DNA of 64,000 nt. Source: Pararhizobium sp. GTDB taxonomy: Bacteria > Pseudomonadota > Alphaproteobacteria > Rhizobiales > Rhizobiaceae. Below, piece by piece: positions 1 to 9,471 of this stretch (positions are counted from its first letter, which is position 1; every line of letters starts with the position of its first letter). Made by a program: the position numbers and the translations under genes. Under the pieces are notes generated by a model, which was not told the origin of the DNA, did no database searches, and worked only from the letters and a program-made list of their open reading frames with translations. The stretch covers positions 2,790,001 through 2,854,000 of the forward strand of contig CP051237.1 of NCBI GenBank assembly GCA_017794825.1, written 5' to 3'.

Positions 1-786
1 CACGTGGTCGTCGCGCTCGCGCCATTCGATGGCGAGCGGTCCGCCCGGCACATTGATCGTGACCGTTCGCCCGGTGCGACCGGTGCGGGCGGCCGAAACC
101 GCAGCCGAACAGGCGGCCGATCCGCAAGCCCTTGTCAGGCCCGCGCCGCGCTCCCAGGTCCGCAGATCGATCTCCTTGTCCGACAGCACCCGCGCGATGG
201 AGATATTGGCCCTTTCCGGGAACATCGGATGATGTTCGAGCAGCGGTCCGAACCGTTCCAGGTCGTAGACGTTGACGTCGTTTTCGACCCAGAAGATCGC
301 ATGCGGATTGCCCATCGACATCACCGATGGCGAGTGCAGAACCGGCGCGTCTATCGGGCCGATCTGAAGTTCGATCATGCGGGTGTCGCGGAATTCTTCG
401 GAAAGCGGGATCCGGTCCCAGCGGAATTCGGGCGTTCCCATGTCGACGGAAATCGAACCGTCATCGTGTTCGCTGGCGTTGAGAATGCCGGCGATGGTCT
501 GAAAGGTGAAGACCCGCCGCCCGGTTTCGGCGGCCAGCGCCTGGACGACGCAGCGCATGCCGTTGCCGCAGGCCTGCGCCTTGGAGCCGTCGGAATTCAG
601 GATGTCGATCCAGGCGTCCGTGCCTGCGCGCTTCGGATCGTGGATCGCCATGATCTGGTCGAAGGCGGTGCGGCTGTCAGAGGCTAGCGCGATTGCGGCT
701 TCGGGCGTAACGACGTCGTCGCGGCCGCGCATGTCGACCACGAGTATGTCGTTTCCCAATCCGTTCATCTTCGCAAAAGGCGCCAT
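1..786 (-). CDS. dapF: Diaminopimelate epimerase, 3' end cut by window edge
   Basis: DapF interconverts LL- and meso-diaminopimelate for lysine and peptidoglycan synthesis in the cytoplasm. Reading leftward from the ATG at 786, 262 residues are visible with no stop before base 1, so the C-terminus is missing; the family is usually about 275-300 residues. The two active-site cysteines are both present: Cys73 in the motif ACGNGMR and Cys221 in RACGS, near the end of the visible part. The N-terminus KMNGLGND is also typical of the family. In many Hyphomicrobiales dapF sits close to ffh; here about 25 kb of accessory genes lies between them. Confidence 0.95.
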   Translation of the reverse strand, partial: MAPFAKMNGLGNDILVVDMRGRDDVVTPEAAIALASDSRTAFDQIMAIHDPKRAGTDAWIDILNSDGSKAQACGNGMRCVVQALAAETGRRVFTFQTIAGILNASEHDDGSISVDMGTPEFRWDRIPLSEEFRDTRMIELQIGPIDAPVLHSPSVMSMGNPHAIFWVENDVNVYDLERFGPLLEHHPMFPERANISIARVLSDKEIDLRTWERGAGLTRACGSAACSAAVSAARTGRTGRTVTINVPGGPLAIEWRERDDHV

Positions 787-876
787 CGTCCTGTCCGGTG
801 CGGAATTTGAGCCGTATATGGCCGAAGTGCCGGTAAATTGCCAGTGCCCGTTGAAAAAAGCGTTACGGGGAAAATC

Positions 877-1884
877 TCAGCTTTCCGGGATGCGCCAGGC
901 TTCGCCGGCGGTGAGCGGTCGAAAGCGCTCACGTTCGATCGCGCATCGTTCAAGGGCCGCGTGCAGCGCATGAACCGGATCCTCGATCCCCTCGTTGGTC
1001 AGTTGCACGGTGCCCCAGTGATGACCGACGGCGTAGGCCGCGCCGCAGAGCTTCAGGCCGGCCACGGCTTCCTCCGGATTCTGGTGCTGCGGCTTCATGA
1101 ACCAGCGCGGCTCGTAGGCGCCGATCGGGAGCAGCGCCAGGCGGAAATTTCCGTGTTTGCGCCGCGCCTCGCGATAGTTGACGCCGTCGTGAAACCCGGT
1201 GTCGCCGATATGGTAGACCTTGCCGGCTTCGCCCTCGATCACGAAGGCGGCCCAGAGCGCCATGCGCCGGTCGGTCGAACCGCGCGCCGACCAGTGATGG
1301 CAAGGTTCGAAATGCAGCGTCAGGCCCTGTTCGAGCTGGATCGTGTCGCCCCAGTCGCCGACGGCTATGCGCATGTCCGGAACGGCGCTCTTTACGATCG
1401 TGTCGTTGCCGAGCGGCGTCACCACAAGCGGATCGTGGTCCTGGCGCAGGCGCTTGAGCGTCTCCAGGTCGAGATGGTCGTAGTGGTTGTGCGTCAGAAG
1501 AACCGCGTCGATCGGCGGCAGATCGTCGAAAGCGATCCCGGGTTCAATGCGCCGCTTTGGCCCTGCGAAAGACAGGGGGCTCGTGCGTTCCGACCAGAGA
1601 GGATCGGTCAGCAGATTGACGCCGTCCATCTGCACCAGCATCGTGGCGTGGCCGACCATGGTGACGACGATGTCGCCGTTCTCCACCCGTTTTTCCGGCT
1701 TTGCGTTGAGGTGTGGGCTGTCATAGCGTTTCGGCCACCGCGCGCGTTTTTCGGTGAATTGCCATTTCAGGACGTCGCGCAAGGAGCCCGGCGCCTCGCC
1801 GCCAGGATTGAAAAACAGCTTTCCGTCGAAATGGTCCGTCTTCGGACCCTGATAATAGGGATTGGTTTTTCTGGCGCCGATCAT
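877..1884 (-). CDS. MBL-fold metallo-hydrolase (NAPE-PLD/UlaG-like)
   Basis: A 335-residue cytoplasmic protein of the metallo-beta-lactamase fold. The zinc-binding signature THNHYDHLD lies at residues 131-139 (His132, His134, Asp136, His137). Later ligand candidates are in CHHWSARG, HIGDTGF and GHHWG. The long N-terminal lead (NPYYQGPKTDHFDGKLF) and the spacing resemble the NAPE-PLD/RomA-like outer-membrane-associated hydrolases, whose bacterial substrates are mostly unknown. It is transcribed in the same direction as the two upstream efflux pumps, 33 nt after the first of them ends, so co-transcription is plausible. The substrate cannot be inferred from sequence. Confidence 0.85.
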   Translation of the reverse strand: MIGARKTNPYYQGPKTDHFDGKLFFNPGGEAPGSLRDVLKWQFTEKRARWPKRYDSPHLNAKPEKRVENGDIVVTMVGHATMLVQMDGVNLLTDPLWSERTSPLSFAGPKRRIEPGIAFDDLPPIDAVLLTHNHYDHLDLETLKRLRQDHDPLVVTPLGNDTIVKSAVPDMRIAVGDWGDTIQLEQGLTLHFEPCHHWSARGSTDRRMALWAAFVIEGEAGKVYHIGDTGFHDGVNYREARRKHGNFRLALLPIGAYEPRWFMKPQHQNPEEAVAGLKLCGAAYAVGHHWGTVQLTNEGIEDPVHALHAALERCAIERERFRPLTAGEAWRIPES

Positions 1885-1917
1885 TGTCGCTTTCAGATAG
1901 GCGCTCTGAAGACGCGT

Positions 1918-3294
1918 TCAATGCGCGGAGGACTTGGTGTTGGCGCTTTTCTCGCTGATGGCCACGACAGCGAGGGCGAGGACCGCAGTCATCAGCGCGG
2001 CCGTCATCGCGAAAACGGCCTGATAAGATGTGTCGGTCAGAGACAGGGTCAAGCTTGCGAAGGCCATGCCGAGCGTTGCGCCGAACATGCGAACCGCGGT
2101 GCACAGGCCGCTTGCCTGGCCCTGGGATTCCGCCGGGACTGCATTCATGACGATGCGCATTGCCGGCTGAAAGCAGATCGGCAATGTCGCGCCCCACACC
2201 AGCAGCGCGGGAAGCAGATAGAGGTAATTCCGTTCTGGCGTAAGCAGGGCGATCGCAGCGACCATCGCCATTGCGACGCCGAGGCCAAACAATATGGGTC
2301 TGCGTTCTCCGAAGCGGTCGGAGATGCGTCCGGCGGGTCCGGCGGTGACCGGCGTCAGAAGCACGGACGCAAGCAAAACCCATCCGGCGGCGATCGGGCT
2401 CATCTTCAGGTCGTCCTGAAGATAAAGCGCGCCGATGACGAGGACGACCATCTTGCTGAACTGGGCGACGCCGATCACGGCGAGCGCGGCGCTGAATCTC
2501 GGGCTTCGGAAACGCTCCACCTCGATCAATGGGTCGTCCCTGCTGTTTTCTATGCGGACGAAGGCTGCAAGAAAGGCTATCCCGGCGGCGAATGCGGCGA
2601 GCACGGCCGGATCTGCAACGCCCCAGCTTCCCGCCTGCATGATCGCGAAGACAATCAGCAAGAGGCCGGCGACCATGGTCGCGAGCCCCGCGACGTCAAA
2701 ACCGGCGGCGCTTGGGCGGGCGGCGTATTCGGGCAGTTTGCGCAGCGCGAACAGGATCGCCAGCAGCGCGACCGGCAGATTGATGAAGAAGATCCATCGC
2801 CAGGACAGCAACTCGGTGAACAGGCCGCCGACGAGCGGACCCGCGGTCATGAACAGCGTCGCAATCGCCACGACGATCCCGAGCGCATAGCCGCGCTGCT
2901 TTTCGTCGACGCTGCGCGAGACGATGGCGATCGAGGCCGGAAACATCACGCCTGCGCCGAGCCCCTGCGCCGCGCGGGCGGTGATCAGCATCCAGCCGGA
3001 TGGGGCAAGGCCTGCAGCGAGCGAGGCGATTGCGAAGATCCACAGGCTTGCCAGGAACATTCGCCTCAGGCCGAAAATGTCGCCGAGCTTTCCGCCGGCG
3101 GCAGTAAATCCCGAGAAGACCAGAACATAGACGCTGACGATCCAGTGCGACGCCACCGCCGACATGGCCAGATCCTTGCGCATTGCAGGCAGGGCGACGC
3201 TGACGACGGTTTCGTCGAGGACGATCAGGCCGCCCACGCCGGCCATCGCCATGAGCACAGGCCAGACCTGTTTGTCTACGCCGCTATGCGGCAT
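1918..3294 (-). CDS. MFS transporter, DHA2 family (14-TMS drug/proton antiporter type)
   Basis: A 458-residue major-facilitator permease rich in hydrophobic helices. The DHA2 hallmark LDETVVSVALPAM is in TM1 and the motif-A-like loop GGKLGDIFGLRRMF follows TM2. Motif C, typical of antiporters, appears as ATLFMTAGPLVGG. I chose the ATG at 3294 because a GGAAGAGG ribosome-binding site precedes it and residues upstream of it look like non-coding reading. This start overlaps the last 11 nt of the upstream pump gene, which indicates translational coupling. Family members export drugs, dyes or metabolites with proton antiport; the substrate here is unknown. Confidence 0.85.
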   Translation of the reverse strand: MPHSGVDKQVWPVLMAMAGVGGLIVLDETVVSVALPAMRKDLAMSAVASHWIVSVYVLVFSGFTAAGGKLGDIFGLRRMFLASLWIFAIASLAAGLAPSGWMLITARAAQGLGAGVMFPASIAIVSRSVDEKQRGYALGIVVAIATLFMTAGPLVGGLFTELLSWRWIFFINLPVALLAILFALRKLPEYAARPSAAGFDVAGLATMVAGLLLIVFAIMQAGSWGVADPAVLAAFAAGIAFLAAFVRIENSRDDPLIEVERFRSPRFSAALAVIGVAQFSKMVVLVIGALYLQDDLKMSPIAAGWVLLASVLLTPVTAGPAGRISDRFGERRPILFGLGVAMAMVAAIALLTPERNYLYLLPALLVWGATLPICFQPAMRIVMNAVPAESQGQASGLCTAVRMFGATLGMAFASLTLSLTDTSYQAVFAMTAALMTAVLALAVVAISEKSANTKSSAH

Positions 3295-4837
3295 TCGCCT
3301 CTTCCTGCGCGGGTTTCTGTTTCGATCGGTCGGCGCGTACAATTGCGGCGAAGGCGATGGCGCAGACCAGGCAGAAGACAAAAAGGAACCACATGGCGCC
3401 GCTGTAACCGGCCATGAAGGCGTTCTTGAAAAGGGGAATGATCTTGTCTTCCAGTCCGGGTGTCAGTTCGCCGAGCAGTTTGTTGGCCTGGCTGGGATCG
3501 GACAGGACACTGCGGATAAGGTCCTGGTCCTTCGCGTCCAGCGTGATGTTCAGTTGCGCGAGCCCGGCGTCGAGGCTCGCCTTGTCGCGCTCCTCCAGAA
3601 TCAGGCCTCCCACGGCGAGGCCGATGCTGGAGCCGATGTTCCATACCGTGTAGAGCACGCCGATCGCGAGGCCGGACATCGTCGCCGGCAGGGCCGAAGT
3701 TGCGGCGAAAGTGGAGGTCGCCTGCATCAGGCCCCAGCCGAGACCGAACAGGCCGAGGCCGAACAATACGAAAGGCGCCGGACTGTCCGGTGTGAAGAAG
3801 CTCTGCGCAAGCGCCGCCGCGACCAGGAAAATCAGGCCTGTCATGATGAAGCGGACCGGACCGTTCTTTTCAGCGAGATCGCCGATGAGCGGCGGTATGA
3901 TCACGACGAGCGCCGAGATCGGCAGGAGCATCAGCCCTGCGACATAGGGAATCTCGTTGCGGACGACCTGCAGGTAGAGCGAAGGAAGGAAGAAGCCGAG
4001 GCCGATGAAGGCGCCAATCGCCAGCGCCATGATGTTGCAGGCGAGAAACAGCGGTATCCCGAAGAGCTTGAAGTCGAGAATGGGCGATTCGACCCGGTAT
4101 TCAACGATGACGAAAGCGACGAGAAACACGATCCCTGCAACGACCATGGCGATCGAGGCCGGCGCGTCCCATCCCCAGTTATTGCCCTTCATGATGAACG
4201 TGACGATGGCGATCATGCCGGGCGTGAACAGCGCGAGCCCGAGCCAGTCCAGTTTTTCGTCGGTCTGTCGCGGCGTTTCACGAACCGCGCCCCACGCAAT
4301 TGCGAATCCGAGGATCACCATGGGCACATTGACGTAAAAGGCCCAGCGCCACGAGAGGAATGACAGGAACAGTCCGCCGAGCACCGGTCCGATCGCCATG
4401 CCGAAGCCTGTTATGCTCATGAAAACTGCCAGCGCCTTGCTGCGTTCGGATTCCGGAAAATGATGGGTGACGAGAGCAGCGCCGCACGTCAGCGTTATGG
4501 CGCCCGCGATGCCCTGTGCGAACCGGCAGGCGATCAGCAGGGTGGTGTTCTCGGCCATGCCGGCCACCAGCGATGCGATGGTGAAGACGACGGCGCCGGC
4601 GTACAGAACCATGCGGCGTCCGTAGATGTCGCCCATCCGTCCCGCCGTGACCATACAGGTCGTCAGCATCAGAATGAAGGCGTTCATCACCCACTGGAGA
4701 TCGTCAACCGATGCATTGAGGTCGCGCTGAACGCCGGGCAGGATCGTGTTGACGATCGTGAAATCGACAAAGACAACGATGCTGAGAATGCTGATTCCGG
4801 TCAGCGCCCGCCATTTCCTCGCTCGTGTCTCGTCCAT
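3284..4837 (-). CDS. MFS transporter, DHA2 family (EmrB/QacA-like)
   Basis: A 517-residue inner-membrane permease starting MDETRARKWRALTG. TM1 carries VDFTIVNTILPG, followed by GRMGDIYGRRMVL (motif A) and GFGMAIGPVLGG (motif C), which together place it in the DHA2 drug:H+ antiporters. The frame stays open for another 159 codons upstream, but that stretch has no family resemblance and crosses the divergent potD-like promoter region, so the ATG at 4837 is the better start. It is the first gene of a leftward unit with a second DHA2 pump (11-nt overlap) and an MBL hydrolase. The large loop near residues 430-480 before the last helices is hydrophilic. Confidence 0.87.
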   Translation of the reverse strand: MDETRARKWRALTGISILSIVVFVDFTIVNTILPGVQRDLNASVDDLQWVMNAFILMLTTCMVTAGRMGDIYGRRMVLYAGAVVFTIASLVAGMAENTTLLIACRFAQGIAGAITLTCGAALVTHHFPESERSKALAVFMSITGFGMAIGPVLGGLFLSFLSWRWAFYVNVPMVILGFAIAWGAVRETPRQTDEKLDWLGLALFTPGMIAIVTFIMKGNNWGWDAPASIAMVVAGIVFLVAFVIVEYRVESPILDFKLFGIPLFLACNIMALAIGAFIGLGFFLPSLYLQVVRNEIPYVAGLMLLPISALVVIIPPLIGDLAEKNGPVRFIMTGLIFLVAAALAQSFFTPDSPAPFVLFGLGLFGLGWGLMQATSTFAATSALPATMSGLAIGVLYTVWNIGSSIGLAVGGLILEERDKASLDAGLAQLNITLDAKDQDLIRSVLSDPSQANKLLGELTPGLEDKIIPLFKNAFMAGYSGAMWFLFVFCLVCAIAFAAIVRADRSKQKPAQEEANAA

Positions 4838-5044
4838 TCGCCCGTCTGTCGCCTGATGGTGGCGGCGTCCCCCTGATGCAACTTCACGGTAATCTATCAT
4901 CCGCCGTTGGACCCCGCCACTCTGGCGCAGTCCGAATTTCAACCTGTGGACGAGATTCTGGTGCTGCGAACCTGGAAATTTGCGAAGGCGGCTCTGTGCG
5001 GCTACAGTCTGCGCCATGGGCGGCAGACGACGAACGGTGTTGCA

Positions 5045-6142
5045 ATGACCCACATATTCCGACCGCTGGCGACTATCCTCTGTCTCGCATTCGCACTGGC
5101 AGGCGCCGGGGGCGACGCTGTTGCCTCCGAATTCGTAGTCACGACATGGGGCGGATCCTATGAAGTCAGCCAGAAAAAGGCTTATGGCGAATCTTTCGAG
5201 GAACTGACCGGCGAGACGGTCGTCTGGGAGGAGTATCAAGGCGGACTGGACCAGATCCGGGCGCAGGTAGAAAGCGGAAATGTCGTTTGGGATGTCATTG
5301 ACGTCTTTGCGCACGACGCCCGCTCAGGCTGCGAGGAAGGTCTGTTTGAAACACTGCCGGATTCGTTTTACGAAATGACCGCGATGAACGATCTGATGAT
5401 CGAGCGGCCCAACAATTGCGTCGGCGCCAATATTCTATGGTCCTGGGTTTACGCCTACGACGAACGCCGGTTCTCCGACAGTGCTCCAAAGACCATCGCC
5501 GATTTTTTCGACATTGAGAAATTTCCGGGTAAGCGGGCGTTATCGGTCTATCCGCAGGCCAATCTGGAGATGGCGCTGGTCGCCGACGGCGTCGCGCCCG
5601 GTGTCGTCTATGAGGTTCTCGATACGGCGGAAGGGGTCGACCGCGCGTTTCGAAAACTCTCTGAACTCCAGGGCAGTATCGTCTTCTGGTCAGCCGGCGA
5701 AGAGCCGCTGGAGATGATGCGCAGCGGCGAAGTCGTCATGGCGACAGCCTATAGCGGGCGTGTCGCGTCGGCTGCGCTTGGCGGGGAAGACTGGATGAAG
5801 GCGGTCTTCGACGGACAGGTCGTGGAGGAGGAATGGTTCGTTATCGCTCGCGGCACACCGAAGCTGGAATTGGCGAAGGCTTTCCTGGCGCATGCCGCGC
5901 AGCCGATGCAGCAGGCCCTTCAGGCGCGCTGGATCGCCTACGGGCCGATGCGCTTCGAGGCGCTGGAAATCATCGAGAACGGCGAGCCATGGTTTCACAC
6001 TGGCGAGCCGGTGCTGCCTTATCTGCCAACCACGACGGCGCGGCTCAATCGCAGCGTGATCTCCGATCCGGACTGGTGGGCGCGCAACAACGAAGCGATC
6101 ACTGAACGATTCGCCGCCTGGCGGCGCGCCCTGCAGTTGTGA
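5045..6142 (+). CDS. Periplasmic substrate-binding protein, PotD/polyamine-type
   Basis: A 365-residue exported solute-binding protein. The N-terminus (residues 1 to about 28, hydrophobic core LATILCLAFALAGAG, then AVAS) is a Sec signal peptide. The mature protein begins with FVVTTWGGSYE, the typical opening of PotD/PotF and ABC-type Fe/polyamine binding proteins. It continues with the family pattern ANILWSWVYAYDE and SVYPQANLEMALV. A longer reading from 4907 would place 46 non-homologous residues before the signal peptide, so the ATG at 5045 is preferred. No permease or ATPase gene lies beside it, so it is an orphan receptor in this window. It is transcribed divergently from the DHA2 pumps. 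Confidence 0.85.
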   Translation: MTHIFRPLATILCLAFALAGAGGDAVASEFVVTTWGGSYEVSQKKAYGESFEELTGETVVWEEYQGGLDQIRAQVESGNVVWDVIDVFAHDARSGCEEGLFETLPDSFYEMTAMNDLMIERPNNCVGANILWSWVYAYDERRFSDSAPKTIADFFDIEKFPGKRALSVYPQANLEMALVADGVAPGVVYEVLDTAEGVDRAFRKLSELQGSIVFWSAGEEPLEMMRSGEVVMATAYSGRVASAALGGEDWMKAVFDGQVVEEEWFVIARGTPKLELAKAFLAHAAQPMQQALQARWIAYGPMRFEALEIIENGEPWFHTGEPVLPYLPTTTARLNRSVISDPDWWARNNEAITERFAAWRRALQL

Positions 6143-6149
6143 CGAGCCC

Positions 6150-6689
6150 TCAATCCGGGTGATGGTCCCGTTTCGAGCAGCTTGATTCGAGAAGGATCGC
6201 CGGCCAGTAGAAGCCGGATTGAATACCGTGCTCGACGAGCCAGGTTTCCTGGAGACGATAGGCGTCCCATTCCATAGCCTGGGGGCAGTACCAGTGTCTT
6301 GCGTCCACCTGCAGATGGTGCGCCAGTTCGTGCAGCAAAACGCTGCGGTCGAAAGGATCGTCCACAGACCAGGGACGCGCCAGATAGATGGTCGCCTTCT
6401 TCTCGTCATAGAGGCCGCGCGTCCTGTCGGCGACGATGAATTCCTGACCCTCTGCGGTGACGGTTTCTCCGGCCTCGACAAACTTGATCTTTGAAATCGG
6501 CCGGCTGGTGGCCCGGTAGGTCTCTTCCGCGTCTATCCACGAAACGAGCTCCGTCAGGAGCGCCCGGATTGCGGTTTCCTCCCGGCTGTCGCGCGCTCCG
6601 TCAATAGCGGGGCTCGCCGATGCGGCGGCGCATGTCAGCATCGTCAACCCGATGATCGCGGCTGTCAAAGTCCCTGTATGAATCTTCAT
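6150..6689 (-). CDS. Secreted DUF6647-like protein with HExxH zinc motif
   Basis: A 179-residue protein with a clear signal peptide (residues 1 to about 26, ending ASAS). Its C-terminal half has HELAHH at residues 120-125, preceded by a hydrophobic RSVLL. Acidic residues follow about 16 and 24 positions later (AMEWDAYRLQE), which could give the third zinc ligand of a gluzincin-type peptidase. The family is common in Hyphomicrobiales and annotated only as a domain of unknown function, as far as I recall. It ends 7 nt from the convergently transcribed PotD-like gene. Peptidase activity is an inference from the motif only. Confidence 0.75.
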   Translation of the reverse strand: MKIHTGTLTAAIIGLTMLTCAAASASPAIDGARDSREETAIRALLTELVSWIDAEETYRATSRPISKIKFVEAGETVTAEGQEFIVADRTRGLYDEKKATIYLARPWSVDDPFDRSVLLHELAHHLQVDARHWYCPQAMEWDAYRLQETWLVEHGIQSGFYWPAILLESSCSKRDHHPD

Positions 6690-6872
6690 GATCTTTTCCT
6701 GCCTTTGTTGGGTGATGTCCCCGGCAGGAATGAACGCCTGGCCTCATGGCTGACTCAAACGGCTCTCAAAAAATTCTCAAAAATGATTAGATGAGCCGAT
6801 TCAGCGGCTTATCTGGAAGCGGCGGAACGTCTCCGACTTGATAAATGCTTCCCGATGGAATGATATTCTTCC

Positions 6873-9362
6873 ATGGAGACGATCCGGATCAGGCTGCTTG
6901 GCGGTTTTGAATTGAGGATGCCCGACGGCGAGGAGCCGATTGGTCCCGGCACGAAGAAGGCCTGCGCGCTGCTCGCCTATCTCGCAATGCATCCGGGCGA
7001 AAAGATCCGTCGTGAGGCGCTCGGCGCAATATTGTGGACGACGAGCGGCGAACGCCAGGCGGCAAATTCGCTCAACCAGGCGGTATACTCGCTGAGAAAA
7101 CTGTTTCAGGACCAGAATTTACAGCCGGTGGGCAGCGACAATGATTGCGTCTGGGTCAAGCCCGGGATGTTGGCGACCGACGTCGGTGAATTCGAATCCC
7201 TCGCTGCAGCCGGAGACAGCGCGAGCCTCGAGCAGGCCTGGTCGCTTTATCGCGGACCGCTGCTGGAGGGGTTCGATTTGTCAGGCACCGGTTTTGGCGA
7301 CTGGCTTGGCGCTGAAAGAACAAGGCTCGAAAATCGCGCAATCGACACGGCGAAGGCGTTGCTCGACCAACACGGCGATGCGACGGAGCCGTCTTCCTAT
7401 AATCTGGCGAACGCCTTGCTCGCTCTCGACCCCTATTATGAAGACGCCCACCGCCACGTCATGCGTCACCTGGCTGCAAGCGGCCGCCTGTCGTCTGCTT
7501 TGAAACACTATGACGCGATGGAAGTCCTGCTCAGGAATGATCTCGATGTGGCTCCCTCTTCCGCCACACGGACTTTTCGTGATCGGCTGCGAAGCGGCGC
7601 TGAAAGGGAAACTTCGAGGCAAGGGGTATCCCGTATCGAGCAGAAGACCGGATTGTCTGTGCGCATGCCGGCAATCGGATTCTTGATTGCTCTTGTTGCG
7701 GTTCTTGTCGCGGTCGGACTGTGGTTTCTGCTTCGCGATCCGGCGCCGCCATATCTCGCGAATGAAGATGAAAGGCGGTTGATCGTTCTGCCCTTCGAGG
7801 AGGCCGGGGACGGCGCCTTCGGCGAGGCGATCGCCGACGACATTTCCACCGAGCTTACGGTCTTGCCTGATCTTGCCGTCATGGCGCGCGAGACGGCGCG
7901 CTCCCTTGGTGACAAAGCGGACATGCAAGCCAGCGATCTCGGGGCGAGCCACATTTTGCGTGGTCGCGTCCGGAGGGACGACGTCGGCGTCACCGTGAAT
8001 TCCTGGCTGGTGGATGTGCAAAGCGGCGACCAGATCTGGGCCGAGCGCTATTCCGGAACACCGGACGCCATTCTCGATTTCAGGGAGGCGATCATACGCG
8101 ATGTCGTCGCCGCTCTCGAAACGGAATTCAGCCGGGATTCCGACGATGGCCTTCCCGCGGCCGGCACTGGAGACGCGAACGCCTATGAAAGCTATCTCGC
8201 CGGACTTGTTTCTGCCAATCATCAGACCCCTGACGGCAATGCGGCGGCTCTTGCCCATTTTCAAAAAGCGGTCACGTTCGATCCGGACTACACACGGGCG
8301 AAAGTCGGGATGGCGAAAGTCTATAACGATGCTGCTTATCGGAACCATGCTTACTCCGACGCCATAGGGGTCAACTGGATCGAAGGCTGGTTGCGCATGA
8401 AGGCCATTCTTGCCGAGGAGACCGTGTCTTCCAGCGCCGGAGGGCTCGTTCTGCTGTCGGATCTGGCGTTGCGGCGTCGCGACCATGCGGCTGCTCAATA
8501 TCTGGCCAGACGATCAATCAAGCTGGAACCCAGCAATTCGCAGGCCGTGGAGATGCTGGCGGAGGCGCTGATCTATTCAGGCGAAACCGCGGAAGGGCGC
8601 GTCTACGCGCAACGCGCCCTGCAGCTCAATCCCGCCCGGCCGTCGCGCGCCACCTTTCTGCTTGGCCTGGCTGACTTCGCAGACGGCCGGATTCCGCAGG
8701 CGATCGCTCTGGTTGGCGAGGCGCGTGCGTCAGCCGCCCATCCTGACGCCTATTATGATGGTCTGCTCGCCGCCATGTATGGTGAAACCGGAGACATCGA
8801 AACAGGCGGCGTTCATCTAGAAAACTATGTCAGCGCCCTCGAGGATCGTCCGCGCAACGAATGGAAAATCGTTACGCGAGCATTTTCCAACCCGCGCCAG
8901 ACAACATGGTTGCGACCGACGCTGACGGAGTCGGTTTATGCTTTTCCCTTTTCCGACGATGGAATACTGGACAGGCTTGCTGGCGGGTTCAAAGCTGTCG
9001 GCATAGCCGGCGGAACCATTGATCATTTGCCGGCTGCTGATCGAAATCGACTGGACGCTGCGCAGATCGAGGACCTGATGTTCGGAAAGACGATCACAGG
9101 CGAGGGAATTCCGGCGTTTGCCGGAGCGTGGAGCCAGTTCCGCAAAAACGGTGGCGCGCTGACCCAATCAGGTTCGTTCGGGCCAATGCTGCTGCAAGAG
9201 CAAGGCCGGAGCGATCTCGTTCGCGACGGTCTTTGTGATTACTGGGAACATGAAGGCGACGCCATTGAAAGCTGCGCAAGCGTTTTCACCACGGGCGCTG
9301 ATGAATTTTTGCTGGCTACGGAATTCGCGCCATTCCTCTTCTCAACCGAGGCGGACAATTAG
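6873..9362 (+). CDS. Membrane-tethered BTAD (SARP-like) regulator with TPR sensor region
   Basis: An 829-residue protein combining three parts. Residues 1-95 form a winged-helix DNA-binding domain of the OmpR/SARP type (IRIRLLGGFELR at the start, then REALGAILW). Residues 100-245 match the bacterial transcriptional activation domain (VGEFESLAAAG, LLEGFDLSG, HRHVMRHLAASGRLSSAL). A single transmembrane helix lies at about 267-287 (GFLIALVAVLVAVGLWFLL). The part beyond it starts with a TolB/FlgO-like segment (RLIVLPFEEAGDG, HILRGRVRRDD) and continues with TPR-like helices (NAAALAHFQKAVTFDPDY). The layout is that of CadC-like one-component sensors with an outer sensory region. The target genes are unknown; the sRNA candidate and the catabolic operon lie downstream. 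Confidence 0.85.
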   Translation: METIRIRLLGGFELRMPDGEEPIGPGTKKACALLAYLAMHPGEKIRREALGAILWTTSGERQAANSLNQAVYSLRKLFQDQNLQPVGSDNDCVWVKPGMLATDVGEFESLAAAGDSASLEQAWSLYRGPLLEGFDLSGTGFGDWLGAERTRLENRAIDTAKALLDQHGDATEPSSYNLANALLALDPYYEDAHRHVMRHLAASGRLSSALKHYDAMEVLLRNDLDVAPSSATRTFRDRLRSGAERETSRQGVSRIEQKTGLSVRMPAIGFLIALVAVLVAVGLWFLLRDPAPPYLANEDERRLIVLPFEEAGDGAFGEAIADDISTELTVLPDLAVMARETARSLGDKADMQASDLGASHILRGRVRRDDVGVTVNSWLVDVQSGDQIWAERYSGTPDAILDFREAIIRDVVAALETEFSRDSDDGLPAAGTGDANAYESYLAGLVSANHQTPDGNAAALAHFQKAVTFDPDYTRAKVGMAKVYNDAAYRNHAYSDAIGVNWIEGWLRMKAILAEETVSSSAGGLVLLSDLALRRRDHAAAQYLARRSIKLEPSNSQAVEMLAEALIYSGETAEGRVYAQRALQLNPARPSRATFLLGLADFADGRIPQAIALVGEARASAAHPDAYYDGLLAAMYGETGDIETGGVHLENYVSALEDRPRNEWKIVTRAFSNPRQTTWLRPTLTESVYAFPFSDDGILDRLAGGFKAVGIAGGTIDHLPAADRNRLDAAQIEDLMFGKTITGEGIPAFAGAWSQFRKNGGALTQSGSFGPMLLQEQGRSDLVRDGLCDYWEHEGDAIESCASVFTTGADEFLLATEFAPFLFSTEADN

Positions 9363-9421
9363 TTTCCTGTCGAGTGTGTGAAATCGCACATAAAGGATAC
9401 GCGCTTCGTCTTATACGGGAA

Positions 9422-9470
9422 TGGACTGCAGTCCAGCCCCCGCCCAGGCATGTCGATTGCAGTCATTGCA
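9422..9470 (+). promoter_or_regulatory. Palindromes upstream of sRNA candidate
   Basis: A perfect 14-bp palindrome TGGACTGCAGTCCA lies at 9422-9435. A second dyad, TGCA-N5-TGCA (9458-9470), fits the T-N11-A box used by LysR-type regulators. Both precede the first hairpin of the sRNA candidate. No convincing -35/-10 pair is visible, although TTATAC at 9411 is a possible -10. Function is inferred from position only. Confidence 0.3.
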
Positions 9471-9471
9471 A

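Noticed and set aside
838..3417. 859-codon plus-strand frame
   Set aside because: It lies antisense to the MBL hydrolase and DHA2 pump genes, has extreme Arg/His/Gln content and no recognisable domain; a GC-rich shadow.
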